Shown: piece by piece, positions 30,486 to 39,862 of the stretch
Layout: each line of letters begins with the position of its first letter
How positions within the stretch are numbered: the first letter of the stretch is position 1
From: Methanospirillum lacunae
GTDB lineage: Archaea; Halobacteriota; Methanomicrobia; Methanomicrobiales; Methanospirillaceae
Reading direction: 5' to 3'
DNA: 64,000 nt
Assembly (NCBI RefSeq): GCF_003173355.1
Contig: NZ_QGMY01000014.1
Location: forward strand, 1 to 64,000
Notes under the pieces: model-generated
What the model saw: the letters and a program-made list of their open reading frames with translations, nothing else
Told to the model about the DNA's origin: nothing
The model's database searches: none
Position numbers and translations under genes: made by a program

Positions 30486-30492
30486 AGATCCA

Positions 30493-32703
30493 ATGAGTGA
30501 TCTTATACTCTTTATTTGTGAGACAGTTAAAGAGGAGATCACCAAAGTCGTTGCCGATATTCCTGTGCAAAACATCAAGATCTGTGTGTTTCCCCATTAT
30601 TGTACTTCTGGCACTCATCGGCCAGACAGTATCATCTCATTCATGAGTGAACAGATTCAGCCTGGTCAGACAGGGCTCTTCTTTGGTGATACGGATCTCT
30701 CAAGAAAAGGCCTGTTGCCACCCGGGATCTCTCATGTTGGTCCTCATACATGTTCAGGACTTCTCGCTCCGGAAGATTTTATTCAATCATTCATCTCCCA
30801 GGGATCATATGTCATTAATCCGGGATGGTTATCTTCCTGGGAGAGATATGTTACAGAAATGGGGTTTAATCCCCAGTCATCCACCTCTTACTATTCTTCA
30901 AACCTGAAAGAGATTGTTGTCCTTGATACAGGGCTGGTGCCTATCGCCGAAGAACGAATCGCCTCACTGAAGGTTTTTTCTGGACTGCCAATCAGAGTCA
31001 TTCAGGTTGGTATTTCTCATCTCTCTGGAATTATCCGTGCTGAGATCCTTCAGTGGCAGGCTGACCATATCCAGGCCGACTGCAAAAAAGAAGTCTCATC
31101 AGCATTAGAGACCACCGCTCGTCAGATGGCGGTGTTAACATTACTCAGTGATATCTCTCAGGTTAGTGAAGAAAAGGAGGTTATCTCCCGCATACTCACG
31201 ACCTGTCAATTATTGTTTGCACCTCATTTCGTGGGCTATCTTCCATTACAATCAGATGGTCCGGAAGAAATGATTCGTATGCCACCCGATTCAGAGAGTG
31301 GAATGAATAACGAACTGCTCTTCTCGGTTACTGATAAGGACTATCTCTTTTCTCCGGATGGAACCGGGTTCTGCGTTCCTATTATTAATCTCCAGGAAAC
31401 TGTGGGCATTCTTGAAATATCCGGGGTGTCAGTTCCTAGCCGGATCAAGGAGTATCTCAACCTGACTCTTTCATTTACCCGCTTCCTTGGTCTTGCGATC
31501 AAAAATGCCAGATCCTGGCAGGAGTTAAAACAAACCCGGGATGCCCTTGAGTCTGCAAATAGTGAATTGCATGATAAAAATGAGGAGTTACTTGCTATCT
31601 CCCAGGAACTCCAATCATCAAACCAGGAACTGATTACCAGTCAGAAAGAACTGAGGGAGAGTGAACAATTTATCAAAGGAATTGTAAACTCTGCACAGGC
31701 GGGAATTGCGGTTTTAGATCATGATTTTCGTATTTTGTTCTGGAATCCTGAGATGGAGAGGTTGTTTGGTATATTCTATACTACCATTATGGGAAAAAGT
31801 ATTTACGAGATTATTCCTCATTTTTTATTGGATCAGACAAAATCCCTTCTTATTCAGGGACTTTCAGGTAAAACAGTGCAGGCACCAGATTATGAACTTC
31901 CTGCATCCTCATCAGGAAAGACAACCTGGATATCAGCAATTTTTAATCCCATATTTGATATCAGTCAGAACATCATCGGAGTCATCATCAATGTCTACGA
32001 TATCACACAGAGAAAGGAATCTGAACATGATCTTGAACGTGCATATGATGCCATCCATATTGCTCAATCCAAACTTGCAATATTAAGTAGTGTCACAAGA
32101 CATGACATCCTGAACCGGGTAATGGTCATATCAGCTTACAGCGGAATGCTCTTAGAAAACGTCTCTGACGAAAAGGCATTAAAACAATTAAAGAGTATGG
32201 CGATTGCCAGTAAAGATATTCAACATCTCATTGAATTTACAAAGGAATACCAGGAACTTGGATATAAGAAACCTGCCTGGCAACTGATTCGTAATGTCAT
32301 TAACAGCCGTTCTATTCAGTCTGTTCTGACAGGAATCGAACTCTCGATTCAGGGTGATCCGGTTGAAATTTACGTGGATCTCATGCTTGAAAAAGTTCTG
32401 TATAATCTGGTGGAGAATTCAAAACGCCATGGAGAAACGGTTACTGTAATTACCATTAAAATTGAGGAGGCCGGAGAAGAACTGTTAGTAACGTATTCAG
32501 ATAATGGAGTCGGGGTGGCAGAAGATGAGAAGAAACTTATCTTCAAGCAGGGTCATGGAAAAAATACCGGTATGGGCCTGTTTTTGATACGAGAAATCCT
32601 GGGATTAACTCATATTACCATCAGGGAATGTGGAGTGCCTGGTGAAGGAGTCAGGTTCGAGATGAAGGTTCCAAAGGGTGGATGGCGCAGGATCACAGAA
32701 TAA
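30493..32703 (+). CDS. Histidine kinase with DUF1638-like N-terminus, GAF-like and PAS domains
   Basis: I start at the ATG at 30493, 7 bp after the previous stop; an upstream in-frame start at 30385 would overlap the UroD gene. 736 residues, no membrane segment. Residues 1-190 resemble DUF1638 (KICVFPHYCTSGTH; GPHTCSGLLAPEDF; GSYVINPGWLSSWERYV), a family usually encoded beside corrinoid/UroD proteins. A GAF-like domain (about 205-345), a coiled coil (345-390) and PAS (about 392-510) follow, then H-box SVTRHDILNRV (about 533-543) and HATPase with ENSKRHG, DNGVGV and GKNTGMGLF. This looks like an active soluble kinase tied physically to corrinoid chemistry. The DUF1638 assignment rests on recalled motifs. 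Confidence 0.82.
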   Translation: MSDLILFICETVKEEITKVVADIPVQNIKICVFPHYCTSGTHRPDSIISFMSEQIQPGQTGLFFGDTDLSRKGLLPPGISHVGPHTCSGLLAPEDFIQSFISQGSYVINPGWLSSWERYVTEMGFNPQSSTSYYSSNLKEIVVLDTGLVPIAEERIASLKVFSGLPIRVIQVGISHLSGIIRAEILQWQADHIQADCKKEVSSALETTARQMAVLTLLSDISQVSEEKEVISRILTTCQLLFAPHFVGYLPLQSDGPEEMIRMPPDSESGMNNELLFSVTDKDYLFSPDGTGFCVPIINLQETVGILEISGVSVPSRIKEYLNLTLSFTRFLGLAIKNARSWQELKQTRDALESANSELHDKNEELLAISQELQSSNQELITSQKELRESEQFIKGIVNSAQAGIAVLDHDFRILFWNPEMERLFGIFYTTIMGKSIYEIIPHFLLDQTKSLLIQGLSGKTVQAPDYELPASSSGKTTWISAIFNPIFDISQNIIGVIINVYDITQRKESEHDLERAYDAIHIAQSKLAILSSVTRHDILNRVMVISAYSGMLLENVSDEKALKQLKSMAIASKDIQHLIEFTKEYQELGYKKPAWQLIRNVINSRSIQSVLTGIELSIQGDPVEIYVDLMLEKVLYNLVENSKRHGETVTVITIKIEEAGEELLVTYSDNGVGVAEDEKKLIFKQGHGKNTGMGLFLIREILGLTHITIRECGVPGEGVRFEMKVPKGGWRRITE

Positions 32704-32931
32704 CATCCGTATCTGCCATACATATCACCAGACCTTCCACATAGAGTTGTGCATTCTGCTACTACCTGGAGATTTATCAGGATAAAACCCGGGGTTGTCA
32801 CTCCATCGGCATGCAGTTGTAAGGATATTCATGACATATATGTAATAAAGAATCTGAACTGTGGAGTCAGGACCCAATGAGAGTTCCAGGCATCAAAATA
32901 AGTATTATTTTCCTCTTGCTCTTTTCCTCTC
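32704..32931. other. Convergent spacer
   Basis: About 230 bp between the kinase stop and the end of the leftward flavoprotein gene. No gene, palindrome or clear T-tract is supportable. Confidence 0.3.
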
Positions 32932-33600
32932 TTATTTCATCCAGCCCCTATCAACATACCAGTCATACTCGTGGGCAAACCGTTCTTTATTGTATTTCAC
33001 TAGTTGACAGAAGTAATCCCTGGTTTGAGCATGCATCTCATCCTGTTCAGGATATGAGTGTTCTCCCCTGATTGACTGAACCAGTTTTTTCCCGAGATCA
33101 AAAGCCTCTTTTCTCGCTGGCTCAAGTGCAGCCGGGTTCCTTCCAATGGCAACTCCCACACCACCAACAACAGTTACTCCCAGTGTTGTCAGGACACTGT
33201 TCATGTACCCGACAACATCCATCTCATGTGCTCCACCTGCTGTGCAGACAGAACAGCCGTATTTTTTGTAAAACATCTGGCAATGGATTGCATCAGCCAT
33301 CCGATCAAACATTGCCTTCATCGGGGCAGATACCGAGTTGATGTAATTTGGTGAACCAAGGACGATACCATCAGCATCCATCATCTTATCAAACAGATCT
33401 GAGAAATCATCTAGAAGGGGACAGTCTCCTTTGGCATAACAGACCCCACAGTCGTTACAGTACAGAATTGTGTACTGATACAAGTCAAGAGACTCAATCT
33501 CAGCTCCTTCTGCTTTCGCCCCTTTCAACACTGCCTCGACGAGTTCAAGCGTTCTGCTCTCATTACCCTTTGGGCTGGCATTTATCCCGATAATTTTCAT
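32932..33600 (-). CDS. Iron-sulfur flavoprotein (Isf family)
   Basis: A 222-residue flavodoxin-fold protein. GINASPKGNESRTLELVEAV is the FMN phosphate loop. YCNDCGVCYAKGDC is the compact CX2CX2CX5C motif that binds the [4Fe-4S] cluster in archaeal Isf. GSPNYINSVSAPMKAMFDRM continues the NADPH-dependent FMN-reductase family. Known Isf proteins from methanogens pass electrons from ferredoxin and reduce O2 or H2O2. It is divergent from a flavin reductase-like gene with a 138-bp spacer, so the two may share control. Confidence 0.9.
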   Translation of the reverse strand: MKIIGINASPKGNESRTLELVEAVLKGAKAEGAEIESLDLYQYTILYCNDCGVCYAKGDCPLLDDFSDLFDKMMDADGIVLGSPNYINSVSAPMKAMFDRMADAIHCQMFYKKYGCSVCTAGGAHEMDVVGYMNSVLTTLGVTVVGGVGVAIGRNPAALEPARKEAFDLGKKLVQSIRGEHSYPEQDEMHAQTRDYFCQLVKYNKERFAHEYDWYVDRGWMK

Positions 33601-33738
33601 GGTATACCAGACAGAGGATCAGCTCTATCAGGAGAAAAAAGGATCATATTCTGTATGTTCCCCATTACTGGATAAATCAAAACGTTCAAAATAATTCAAT
33701 GATAAAACAAGAGATCACAGGCAGTTGAGGGAGAGTAC

Positions 33739-34308
33739 ATGGTAAAACTATCTGGAGGCAACAATGTTGCAATTTGTCCAATGCCCGTTACTTTGGTGGG
33801 ATCTATTGTTAATGGGCACCCCAATTTTATGGCTGTAGGTTGGATCGCAAGAGTAAACATGAGCCCCCCATTAGTAAGTCTGGGACTCAATCATGGATCT
33901 GCAACAAGGAGTGCGATTCTTGAAAATAAGGAGTTTAGTATAAATTTTCCATCATCAAAGATGGTCAGAGAAACAGATTATTGTGGGCTAACATCAGGAA
34001 AAAAGATTGACAAATCTAATATATTCACGGTATTCTATGGTAATTCCCACCAGGCACCCATGATCTCTGAATGCCCACTCTCACTAGAATGCACATTGAT
34101 AGAATCACATGATTATGCCTCTCACACTTGTATTATCGGGGAGATCATCGGTTCTTATATTGATGAATCCTGCCTTACTGACGGGAAACCGGATCAGATC
34201 AAAATAGACCCACTCCTTCTTACCATGCCTGATAATACCTATTGGCGGATTGGAGAAAAAGTCGGAAAAGCGTGGCATGAAGGGAAGTCATTGATTGATA
34301 AGGATTGA
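33739..34308 (+). CDS. Flavin reductase-like FMN-binding protein (flavoredoxin type)
   Basis: A 189-residue protein of the flavin-reductase split-barrel family. CPMPVTLVGSIVNGHPNFMAVGWIARVNMSPP is the typical N-terminal FMN-binding region (about 15-46). SLGLNHGSATRSAILENKEFSINFPS and DYCGLTSGKKIDK follow in the expected order, and CTLIESHDYASHTCIIGEII belongs to the dimer core. GGGAGAG lies 4 nt before the ATG. Its likely role is electron transfer through FMN, possibly with the divergent Isf. Confidence 0.9.
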   Translation: MVKLSGGNNVAICPMPVTLVGSIVNGHPNFMAVGWIARVNMSPPLVSLGLNHGSATRSAILENKEFSINFPSSKMVRETDYCGLTSGKKIDKSNIFTVFYGNSHQAPMISECPLSLECTLIESHDYASHTCIIGEIIGSYIDESCLTDGKPDQIKIDPLLLTMPDNTYWRIGEKVGKAWHEGKSLIDKD

Positions 34309-35011
34309 GAAAAACCCCTTGTAACGGGTGGTATATTATACCTGATAATTAAACATCAGACAAATTACAATTAGAATAGGATAACACCATAAGGACCTGA
34401 ACAAGAAGACAGAGAGAGAATCAAATTTCTGGATTCATAAGGCAGAATTTACTTGCTAAAGTGAAATGGATGGTTAATTATTTGGTTTTTTTCATATGAG
34501 ACAATCCATTTCACAGGTGTATTAGAGTTGCTTCTGGTTATAGATAGGTTCTTTGTTTGTTCTGTGCCTCCTTGCTTTTTTATAACACAGTTGCGGAACA
34601 AAACTGGTTCACCTGGACTTTGTTCAGATGACCACAATACATATGTAAAGAACATTTTACATATACTTTCTTCTCAAGGTACAAATATTCAAAATGCAAG
34701 ATCGTTTCTAAATTTGTGATAAAAATTACATGAGTTATAATTCCTAAATTCAATTTCTTACTTGGTTTTTCACTGGATCTGTATTTGGGATTCCCAAAAA
34801 TATTTTGTTTTATTATTTTTGATATCCACATATCGGGCAGTTTTTTATAGTGAGTTATACGTTTTCAAAATATTATGAATTGTGTTCATTTTTACTTGAA
34901 TAAACACTCGGGGATTTTTTTCAAAGATTTATTATTTTAAGTTTTTTTATTAATATTAATAGACTGATTTATTAATATGAATCAACTAAAAAAGTACACG
35001 GTATTTTTATA
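34309..35011. other. AT-rich gene-poor stretch upstream of binding protein
   Basis: About 700 bp with no supportable gene. GTGAAATGGA (34461-34470) is inverted as TCCATTTCAC (34505-34514), with 10-bp arms and a 34-nt spacer. Open frames of 60-80 codons exist but resemble nothing and are low in complexity. The last 100 bp are extremely AT-rich and contain TTATTAATAT twice, about 22 bp apart (near 34948 and 34970), possibly TATA or operator elements for the next gene. Confidence 0.4.
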
Positions 35012-36067
35012 ATGAAACTAAGATCTTTGAGCAAAACTAAAGTATTATTCTTAATTCTCATTTTGTCTGTTTCTACATCAGTATATGCTGATGGTTCTCA
35101 ATCTCATAACGAACGGACAATTACTGATATGGACGGAAATATCGTTACTATTCCAATTACAATAGAACATACAGGGACATCATGGCCAGGATTCACCGAT
35201 GTTTTACTTAGTATTGGAGCATATCCTAAAATTGTAACAATTTCAAGTGCTGAAAATAATTATCCCTGGGCTCTAAAGATATTCCCAGATCTGAAAGATG
35301 AAACAAAACAGTCGTTTGCAACAGATGGGGCTAATATCGAACAATTAATTGCAAATAAACCTGATGTGCTCTTCTTGCGATCAAGTGATCCAGTGGATAA
35401 AGTGAAAGCTACTGGTATCCCAGTAATTATGATAAATAACACCAATAGTCTGAAGACAATGGCCTCTTCTCTCAAACTTGCAGGTGAAGTTCTCGGAAAG
35501 GATGAATTAGCCCAGGCTACATCTTACACTGATTATCTCAATAAAACAATCGACGATATTACCTCAAAGACAGGTGGAATTTCATCTGATTCAAAACCTA
35601 AAGTGCTTTACGTTTCGATTAAATCAGGAAAAATTTCAGTATGGGGTAAAAATTTACTTCAGGATGAAATGATTACGAAAGCAGGAGGAGTTAATATTGC
35701 TGCAGGTGATGTAACTGGTTCGAAAGAGATATCACCAGAAATGCTATTAAAATGGAATCCAGACATCATTATAGCGGATAATCCCCAAACATCCAAAGCT
35801 TTATTTGAAAATGCAGATTACGAGAACAGTTTATCAGCACTAAAAAATAACAGAGTCTATGTTGCACCAGCGGGAGTATTTTACTGGACTAATATGGGAG
35901 CAGAATGTGTCCTGCAACTTCCATGGCTGGCTCAAAAAGTTCACCCAGAATTGTTTACTGATATTGATATGGAAAACATAACGAAGAATTTTTACTCTAC
36001 ATTCTTTAAATACAATCTATCTGATGACGATACCCAAAAAATACTAGCAGGACAACCTCCAGAATAA
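35012..36067 (+). CDS. Orphan ABC-type metal/cobalamin-binding protein
   Basis: A 351-residue exported protein of the Peripla_BP_2 fold (BtuF/FepB type). The N-terminal signal (about 8-26) ends VYADG. ERTITDMDGNIVTIP is the characteristic start of this family, followed by NIEQLIANKPDVLFLRSSD, GIPVIMINNTNSLKTM, WNPDIIIADNPQ and NNRVYVAPAGVFYWT. Ligands are usually Fe(III)-chelates, haem, molybdate-like anions or corrinoids. There is no permease or ATPase next to it. Base composition is more AT-rich than the neighbouring operons, which may reflect transfer. Confidence 0.85.
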   Translation: MKLRSLSKTKVLFLILILSVSTSVYADGSQSHNERTITDMDGNIVTIPITIEHTGTSWPGFTDVLLSIGAYPKIVTISSAENNYPWALKIFPDLKDETKQSFATDGANIEQLIANKPDVLFLRSSDPVDKVKATGIPVIMINNTNSLKTMASSLKLAGEVLGKDELAQATSYTDYLNKTIDDITSKTGGISSDSKPKVLYVSIKSGKISVWGKNLLQDEMITKAGGVNIAAGDVTGSKEISPEMLLKWNPDIIIADNPQTSKALFENADYENSLSALKNNRVYVAPAGVFYWTNMGAECVLQLPWLAQKVHPELFTDIDMENITKNFYSTFFKYNLSDDDTQKILAGQPPE

Positions 36068-36078
36068 TCCTGTTTATA

Positions 36079-36095
36079 ATTTTTTTCTCTTTTTT
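36079..36095 (+). terminator. Double T-tract terminator
   Basis: Two runs of six or seven T residues separated by a short CTC follow the stop of the binding-protein gene by about 12 nt. This fits an archaeal U-tract terminator. Confidence 0.55.
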
Positions 36096-36220
36096 ACTAG
36101 ATTGCTATATCGTATTTCATAGTATACTCAAATATTCAGGAGGATATAGGATCCAATACAGCATTAGGTTTTCTGCACTTTTCTTCCCATCATTCCCAAT
36201 TATATTTAAATTTCAGGGTA

Positions 36221-36400
36221 ATGACCGTGATTGCGTTGACATTCTCACATTTTGGGGGTATTTCTATCATGCCTGTAATTCTTGCAATACTCGGGAAAAC
36301 CGAGGAAAAATTGGGAGATCCTTCTCCTGCTCTAAACGAAAAATTTATCGAACATATCACACAAACTCTGACGATTTATTATGAATTCAGGATAGAATAA
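36221..36400 (+). CDS. Possible 59-residue small protein
   Basis: An ATG-started frame of 59 codons in the 370-bp gap after the binding protein. The product begins MTVIALTFSHFGGIS, continues with a short hydrophobic stretch (MPVILAILGKTEEK) and ends in FIEHITQTLTIYYEFRIE. The only ribosome-site candidate is a weak CAGGG. It may be a small protein, a remnant of a larger gene, or chance. Confidence 0.25.
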   Translation: MTVIALTFSHFGGISIMPVILAILGKTEEKLGDPSPALNEKFIEHITQTLTIYYEFRIE

Positions 36401-36436
36401 GTTTAATTAGATACAATCATCAATAACAGCATATCG

Positions 36437-39400
36437 ATGCTGATATTTCTGAAACGCATTGAGGCAATCATCCAGTCAGGTCCAATGAAAATTTCAATAA
36501 TATACCTGACCATCGGCCTGCTCTGGATTTTTTTTTCTGATAGAATTGCCTTTATTATTGCCGAAAATGAACAGGATCGCTTTCTCTTTCTCTCAACTTT
36601 TAAAGGTTTTGGATATGTATTCGCTACGGCAATTTTGCTGTATACTTTGATACGATATTATTTTCAGAAATTTTCAGAAGAACAAGGTAAGGTTAAAGAA
36701 ACTCTCCGGACCAGTGAATCTCTTTTTAGAGGAATATTCAATACCATGCCATCAGGGGCGATAATCTATTCAGTCAAAAATGATGGTTCACGGGGCAGTG
36801 ACTATATCGTTACTGATATTAACCCGGCAGGTCTGTCTATTGAAGGGATATCAAGGGAAAAAATCATCGGAAACCCAATTACTGTCATCAGGCCGGGAAT
36901 CGAAGATTTTGGTATCATCACCATTTTTCAGAGGGTCTGGGAAACAGGTGAAACAATATATTATCCTACAAAGGTTTACCCGGGTAGCACCACGATAAAC
37001 TGGTTTGAAAATTATATCTTCAGGCTGCCTGATAACCAGATCGTCGCCATTTACAATGATGTAACAGAAAAAATGCGAACTGCTGAAGCCCTTTCAGCAA
37101 GTGAAGAACGGCTCCGTCTCTCACTGGAGGCTGCAAACGATGGCATATGGGACTGGGATATTAAAACCGGTTTAGTCAATTGCAATCCCCAATGGTATAC
37201 CCTGCTTGGATATGTTCCCGAAGAGATGCCCGCTACCTACGATACCTGGAGAAACCTCCTTCACCCGGAGGATCTGGAAGAGGCCGAGCAAACCATCCAG
37301 GAGCAAATCCACCAGGAAAACGGGAAATTTTCCCTCGAACTCCGGATGAAAACCAAACAGGGAGAATGGTCGTGGATCCTTACAAGAGGGAAAACAGTAG
37401 CATGGGATGAGGAGAACAACCCTATCCGGGTAGTCGGAACTCATACTGATATCTCAAATAGAAAAAATGCTGAATTGAAACTGATCGCAAGCGAAGGGAG
37501 GTTGCATACACTCATTCAGACAATCCCTGACCTGGTGTGGCTCAAGGATATCAATGGTGTCTATCTTGCCTGTAACCCGATGTTTGAACGATTCATAGGC
37601 AAGAAAAGTGAAGAAATTGCCGGAAAAAGTGATTACGATTTTTTTGAGAGAGAACTCGCTGACTTTTTCAGGAGTTATGATCAAAAGGCTATCGATGAAG
37701 GAGAACCATCTATCAATGAAGAATGGATAACCTTTGCCGATGATGGCCATCGTGCATTACTTGAAACAATAAAAACACCAATGTATGATTCTGAAAGAAA
37801 CCTTATTGGCGTCCTTGGAATCGGTCACGATATAACAGAACGAAATGCCAATAATTCTTTAAATCTCATTCAAAAATGGCGTTTAGAACAGGCTGAAACC
37901 ATCGGACATCTAGGCAGTTGGGAGTTTGATCTCAAAACCGGAACTATTTGGGGGTCTGATGAAGGATTTCATATATATGGGTTAGAACCTCCCGATGGAA
38001 ACCAGCTTCCAATCAGGGAAATTGAAGCATGCATACAAGAACGTGATCGCGTCCATCAGGCTCTTATTGATCTGATCGAGAACGATATTCCTTATAACCT
38101 TGAGTTTGAAATTAATCCTGCTGATGGTTCGCCACAGAGAACGATCATTTCCATTGCTGAATTGACAAGAGATGAGTCAGGGAATCCTAGCCGGGTAGTA
38201 GGTATAATCCAGGATATCACAACGAGGAAATTGATCGAAAAAGAACGTGAAACCCTTCTTGAAAACCTTGCACAAACCAATGAAGAGTTGAATGCAGCAT
38301 ATGAACAACTGAAAGGATCAGAAGAAGAACTGAAATATCAGTTTAATTCTCTTGCATTGACTGAAGAACATCTCAGAGAGACTACCCAATATCTTGAAAG
38401 CCTGATCGCTTATGCCAATGTTCCTATCATTGTATGGGACCCGGATTTTTTGATAACCAGGATTAACCATTCATGTGAAAATCTCATCGGCAGAAAAGCT
38501 ATAGAAGTCATAGGAAAATCAATAGAGATCCTGTTCCCACCTGATCAGATAGAACATTCAATGCGGCTGCTCAAAACTACCACGGCAGGAGTGCGGTGGG
38601 ATACTGTTGAGATGGATGTACAGCACCAAGATGGATCAATCAGGTCTGTCATCTGGAATTCATCTACAATATATGATGCTAATGGATCCCTTCCTATCGC
38701 AACCATTGCACAGGGCCAGGATATTACTGTAAAGAAGAGACTTGAACATGAAAATAATTTATCATTAGAACAGATTCAAAAAAATCTGGCTCAACTTGCG
38801 ATTCTTAATGACCAGATCCGAAATCCGTTGTCAATTATTTTATCCATTACAGAGAGTTCAAATGAATGTGATCTTTTTAAGATTATTTATGAGCAGATAA
38901 CCAGGATCGATGATATTGTTACCCATCTTGATCAGCGTTGGATAGAATCTGAAAAAATCTTAAAAATGCTTCAGAAAAATTATAATATCATCGCATCTCC
39001 ATCTGCCATCCAGGCAATTCAGACCTATACCAGAAGATCCGACGATAATGAGCATGAAGATAGAGAATTTTCACTGAAATCTGCAGGACTCCTTATTAAG
39101 GAGATGGAAGCTGAACTCTATACAATTCTCGATAGTATCGATTCATTTATATTTGTGGCCGATTATGAAACATATGAAATATTATATATAAACGAACGTG
39201 GAAGGAATCTTTTCGGAAATATTACCGGAAAAAAATGCTATGAGTTTATTGAGAAAGATCAAAACGAACCCTGTCCTTTCTGTACAAATCATCTTCTCAT
39301 GGATGAATTCGGTCCAATCGGTGTCCAAAAGGAAGAAAAAAGAAACACGCTAAATGGCAGGTGGTATGATTGCCGCAACCAGGTTATCCGGTGGAATGAT

Positions 39401-39862
39401 GGAAGAGTCGTTCATCTTCAGATTGCAACAGATATCACCGAAAAAAAGAAAACCGAAACTGAACTGAAGGAGAATGAAAATACCTTCAGGAAAATATTTG
39501 AAGAATCGCCAGATCCCATATTGCTGATGAAAGAAGACAGGTTTATTGAATGTAATCAGGCTTCGTTGGATCTATTGCAATTTGAAACCAAAGAGCAACT
39601 CATCGGTTTAAGTCCGTTGGATTTTTCTCCAGAGGTTCAGTCTGACGGCCGACTGTCTTCACAAGCATCTGTAGAATATATCAGAAGTGCTCATGAAAAT
39701 GGCAGTTGCCAATTTGAGTGGATGTGCTACAAAGTTGATGGTTCACCTTTACTTTTAGAAGTATCCCTTCTGTCGATTTTTTTTAAAGGCGAACGGATGC
39801 TTCATACTACCTGGCGGGATATTACCAGGGAAAGAAGCAGAGAAAGCAATCATCCGAAGTAA
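36437..39862 (+). CDS. Large multi-PAS membrane sensor, C-terminally truncated by frameshift
   Basis: 1141 residues. Two N-terminal TM helices (about 16-37 and 52-75) precede about seven PAS domains, near 95-215, 220-345, 350-470, 480-600, 645-765, 880-1010 and 1015-1130. Between PAS5 and PAS6 sits a dimerisation-helix-like segment, LNDQIRNPLSIILSI (about 790), where the usual phospho-acceptor His is Asp. PAS6 carries GKKCYEF then NEPCPFCTN, a cysteine cluster. The reading frame ends at RERSRESNHPK. Shifting frame at about 39832 continues into EAEKAIIRSKSKLTPKVD and, beyond, PocR and kinase remnants. The intact ancestor was evidently a longer sensor kinase. As it stands there is no catalytic domain. 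Confidence 0.85.
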   Translation: MLIFLKRIEAIIQSGPMKISIIYLTIGLLWIFFSDRIAFIIAENEQDRFLFLSTFKGFGYVFATAILLYTLIRYYFQKFSEEQGKVKETLRTSESLFRGIFNTMPSGAIIYSVKNDGSRGSDYIVTDINPAGLSIEGISREKIIGNPITVIRPGIEDFGIITIFQRVWETGETIYYPTKVYPGSTTINWFENYIFRLPDNQIVAIYNDVTEKMRTAEALSASEERLRLSLEAANDGIWDWDIKTGLVNCNPQWYTLLGYVPEEMPATYDTWRNLLHPEDLEEAEQTIQEQIHQENGKFSLELRMKTKQGEWSWILTRGKTVAWDEENNPIRVVGTHTDISNRKNAELKLIASEGRLHTLIQTIPDLVWLKDINGVYLACNPMFERFIGKKSEEIAGKSDYDFFERELADFFRSYDQKAIDEGEPSINEEWITFADDGHRALLETIKTPMYDSERNLIGVLGIGHDITERNANNSLNLIQKWRLEQAETIGHLGSWEFDLKTGTIWGSDEGFHIYGLEPPDGNQLPIREIEACIQERDRVHQALIDLIENDIPYNLEFEINPADGSPQRTIISIAELTRDESGNPSRVVGIIQDITTRKLIEKERETLLENLAQTNEELNAAYEQLKGSEEELKYQFNSLALTEEHLRETTQYLESLIAYANVPIIVWDPDFLITRINHSCENLIGRKAIEVIGKSIEILFPPDQIEHSMRLLKTTTAGVRWDTVEMDVQHQDGSIRSVIWNSSTIYDANGSLPIATIAQGQDITVKKRLEHENNLSLEQIQKNLAQLAILNDQIRNPLSIILSITESSNECDLFKIIYEQITRIDDIVTHLDQRWIESEKILKMLQKNYNIIASPSAIQAIQTYTRRSDDNEHEDREFSLKSAGLLIKEMEAELYTILDSIDSFIFVADYETYEILYINERGRNLFGNITGKKCYEFIEKDQNEPCPFCTNHLLMDEFGPIGVQKEEKRNTLNGRWYDCRNQVIRWNDGRVVHLQIATDITEKKKTETELKENENTFRKIFEESPDPILLMKEDRFIECNQASLDLLQFETKEQLIGLSPLDFSPEVQSDGRLSSQASVEYIRSAHENGSCQFEWMCYKVDGSPLLLEVSLLSIFFKGERMLHTTWRDITRERSRESNHPK

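Noticed and set aside
30385-30492. Longer N-terminus for the DUF1638-type kinase
   Set aside because: It would overlap the UroD gene by about 100 bp out of frame; the ATG at 30493 sits right after that gene's stop and begins the recognisable domain.
34449-34831. Open frames of 60-83 codons in the AT-rich gap, considered as transposase remnants
   Set aside because: No transposase motif, no matching terminal repeats and no ribosome site; the inverted 10-mer alone is not enough to call an insertion sequence.
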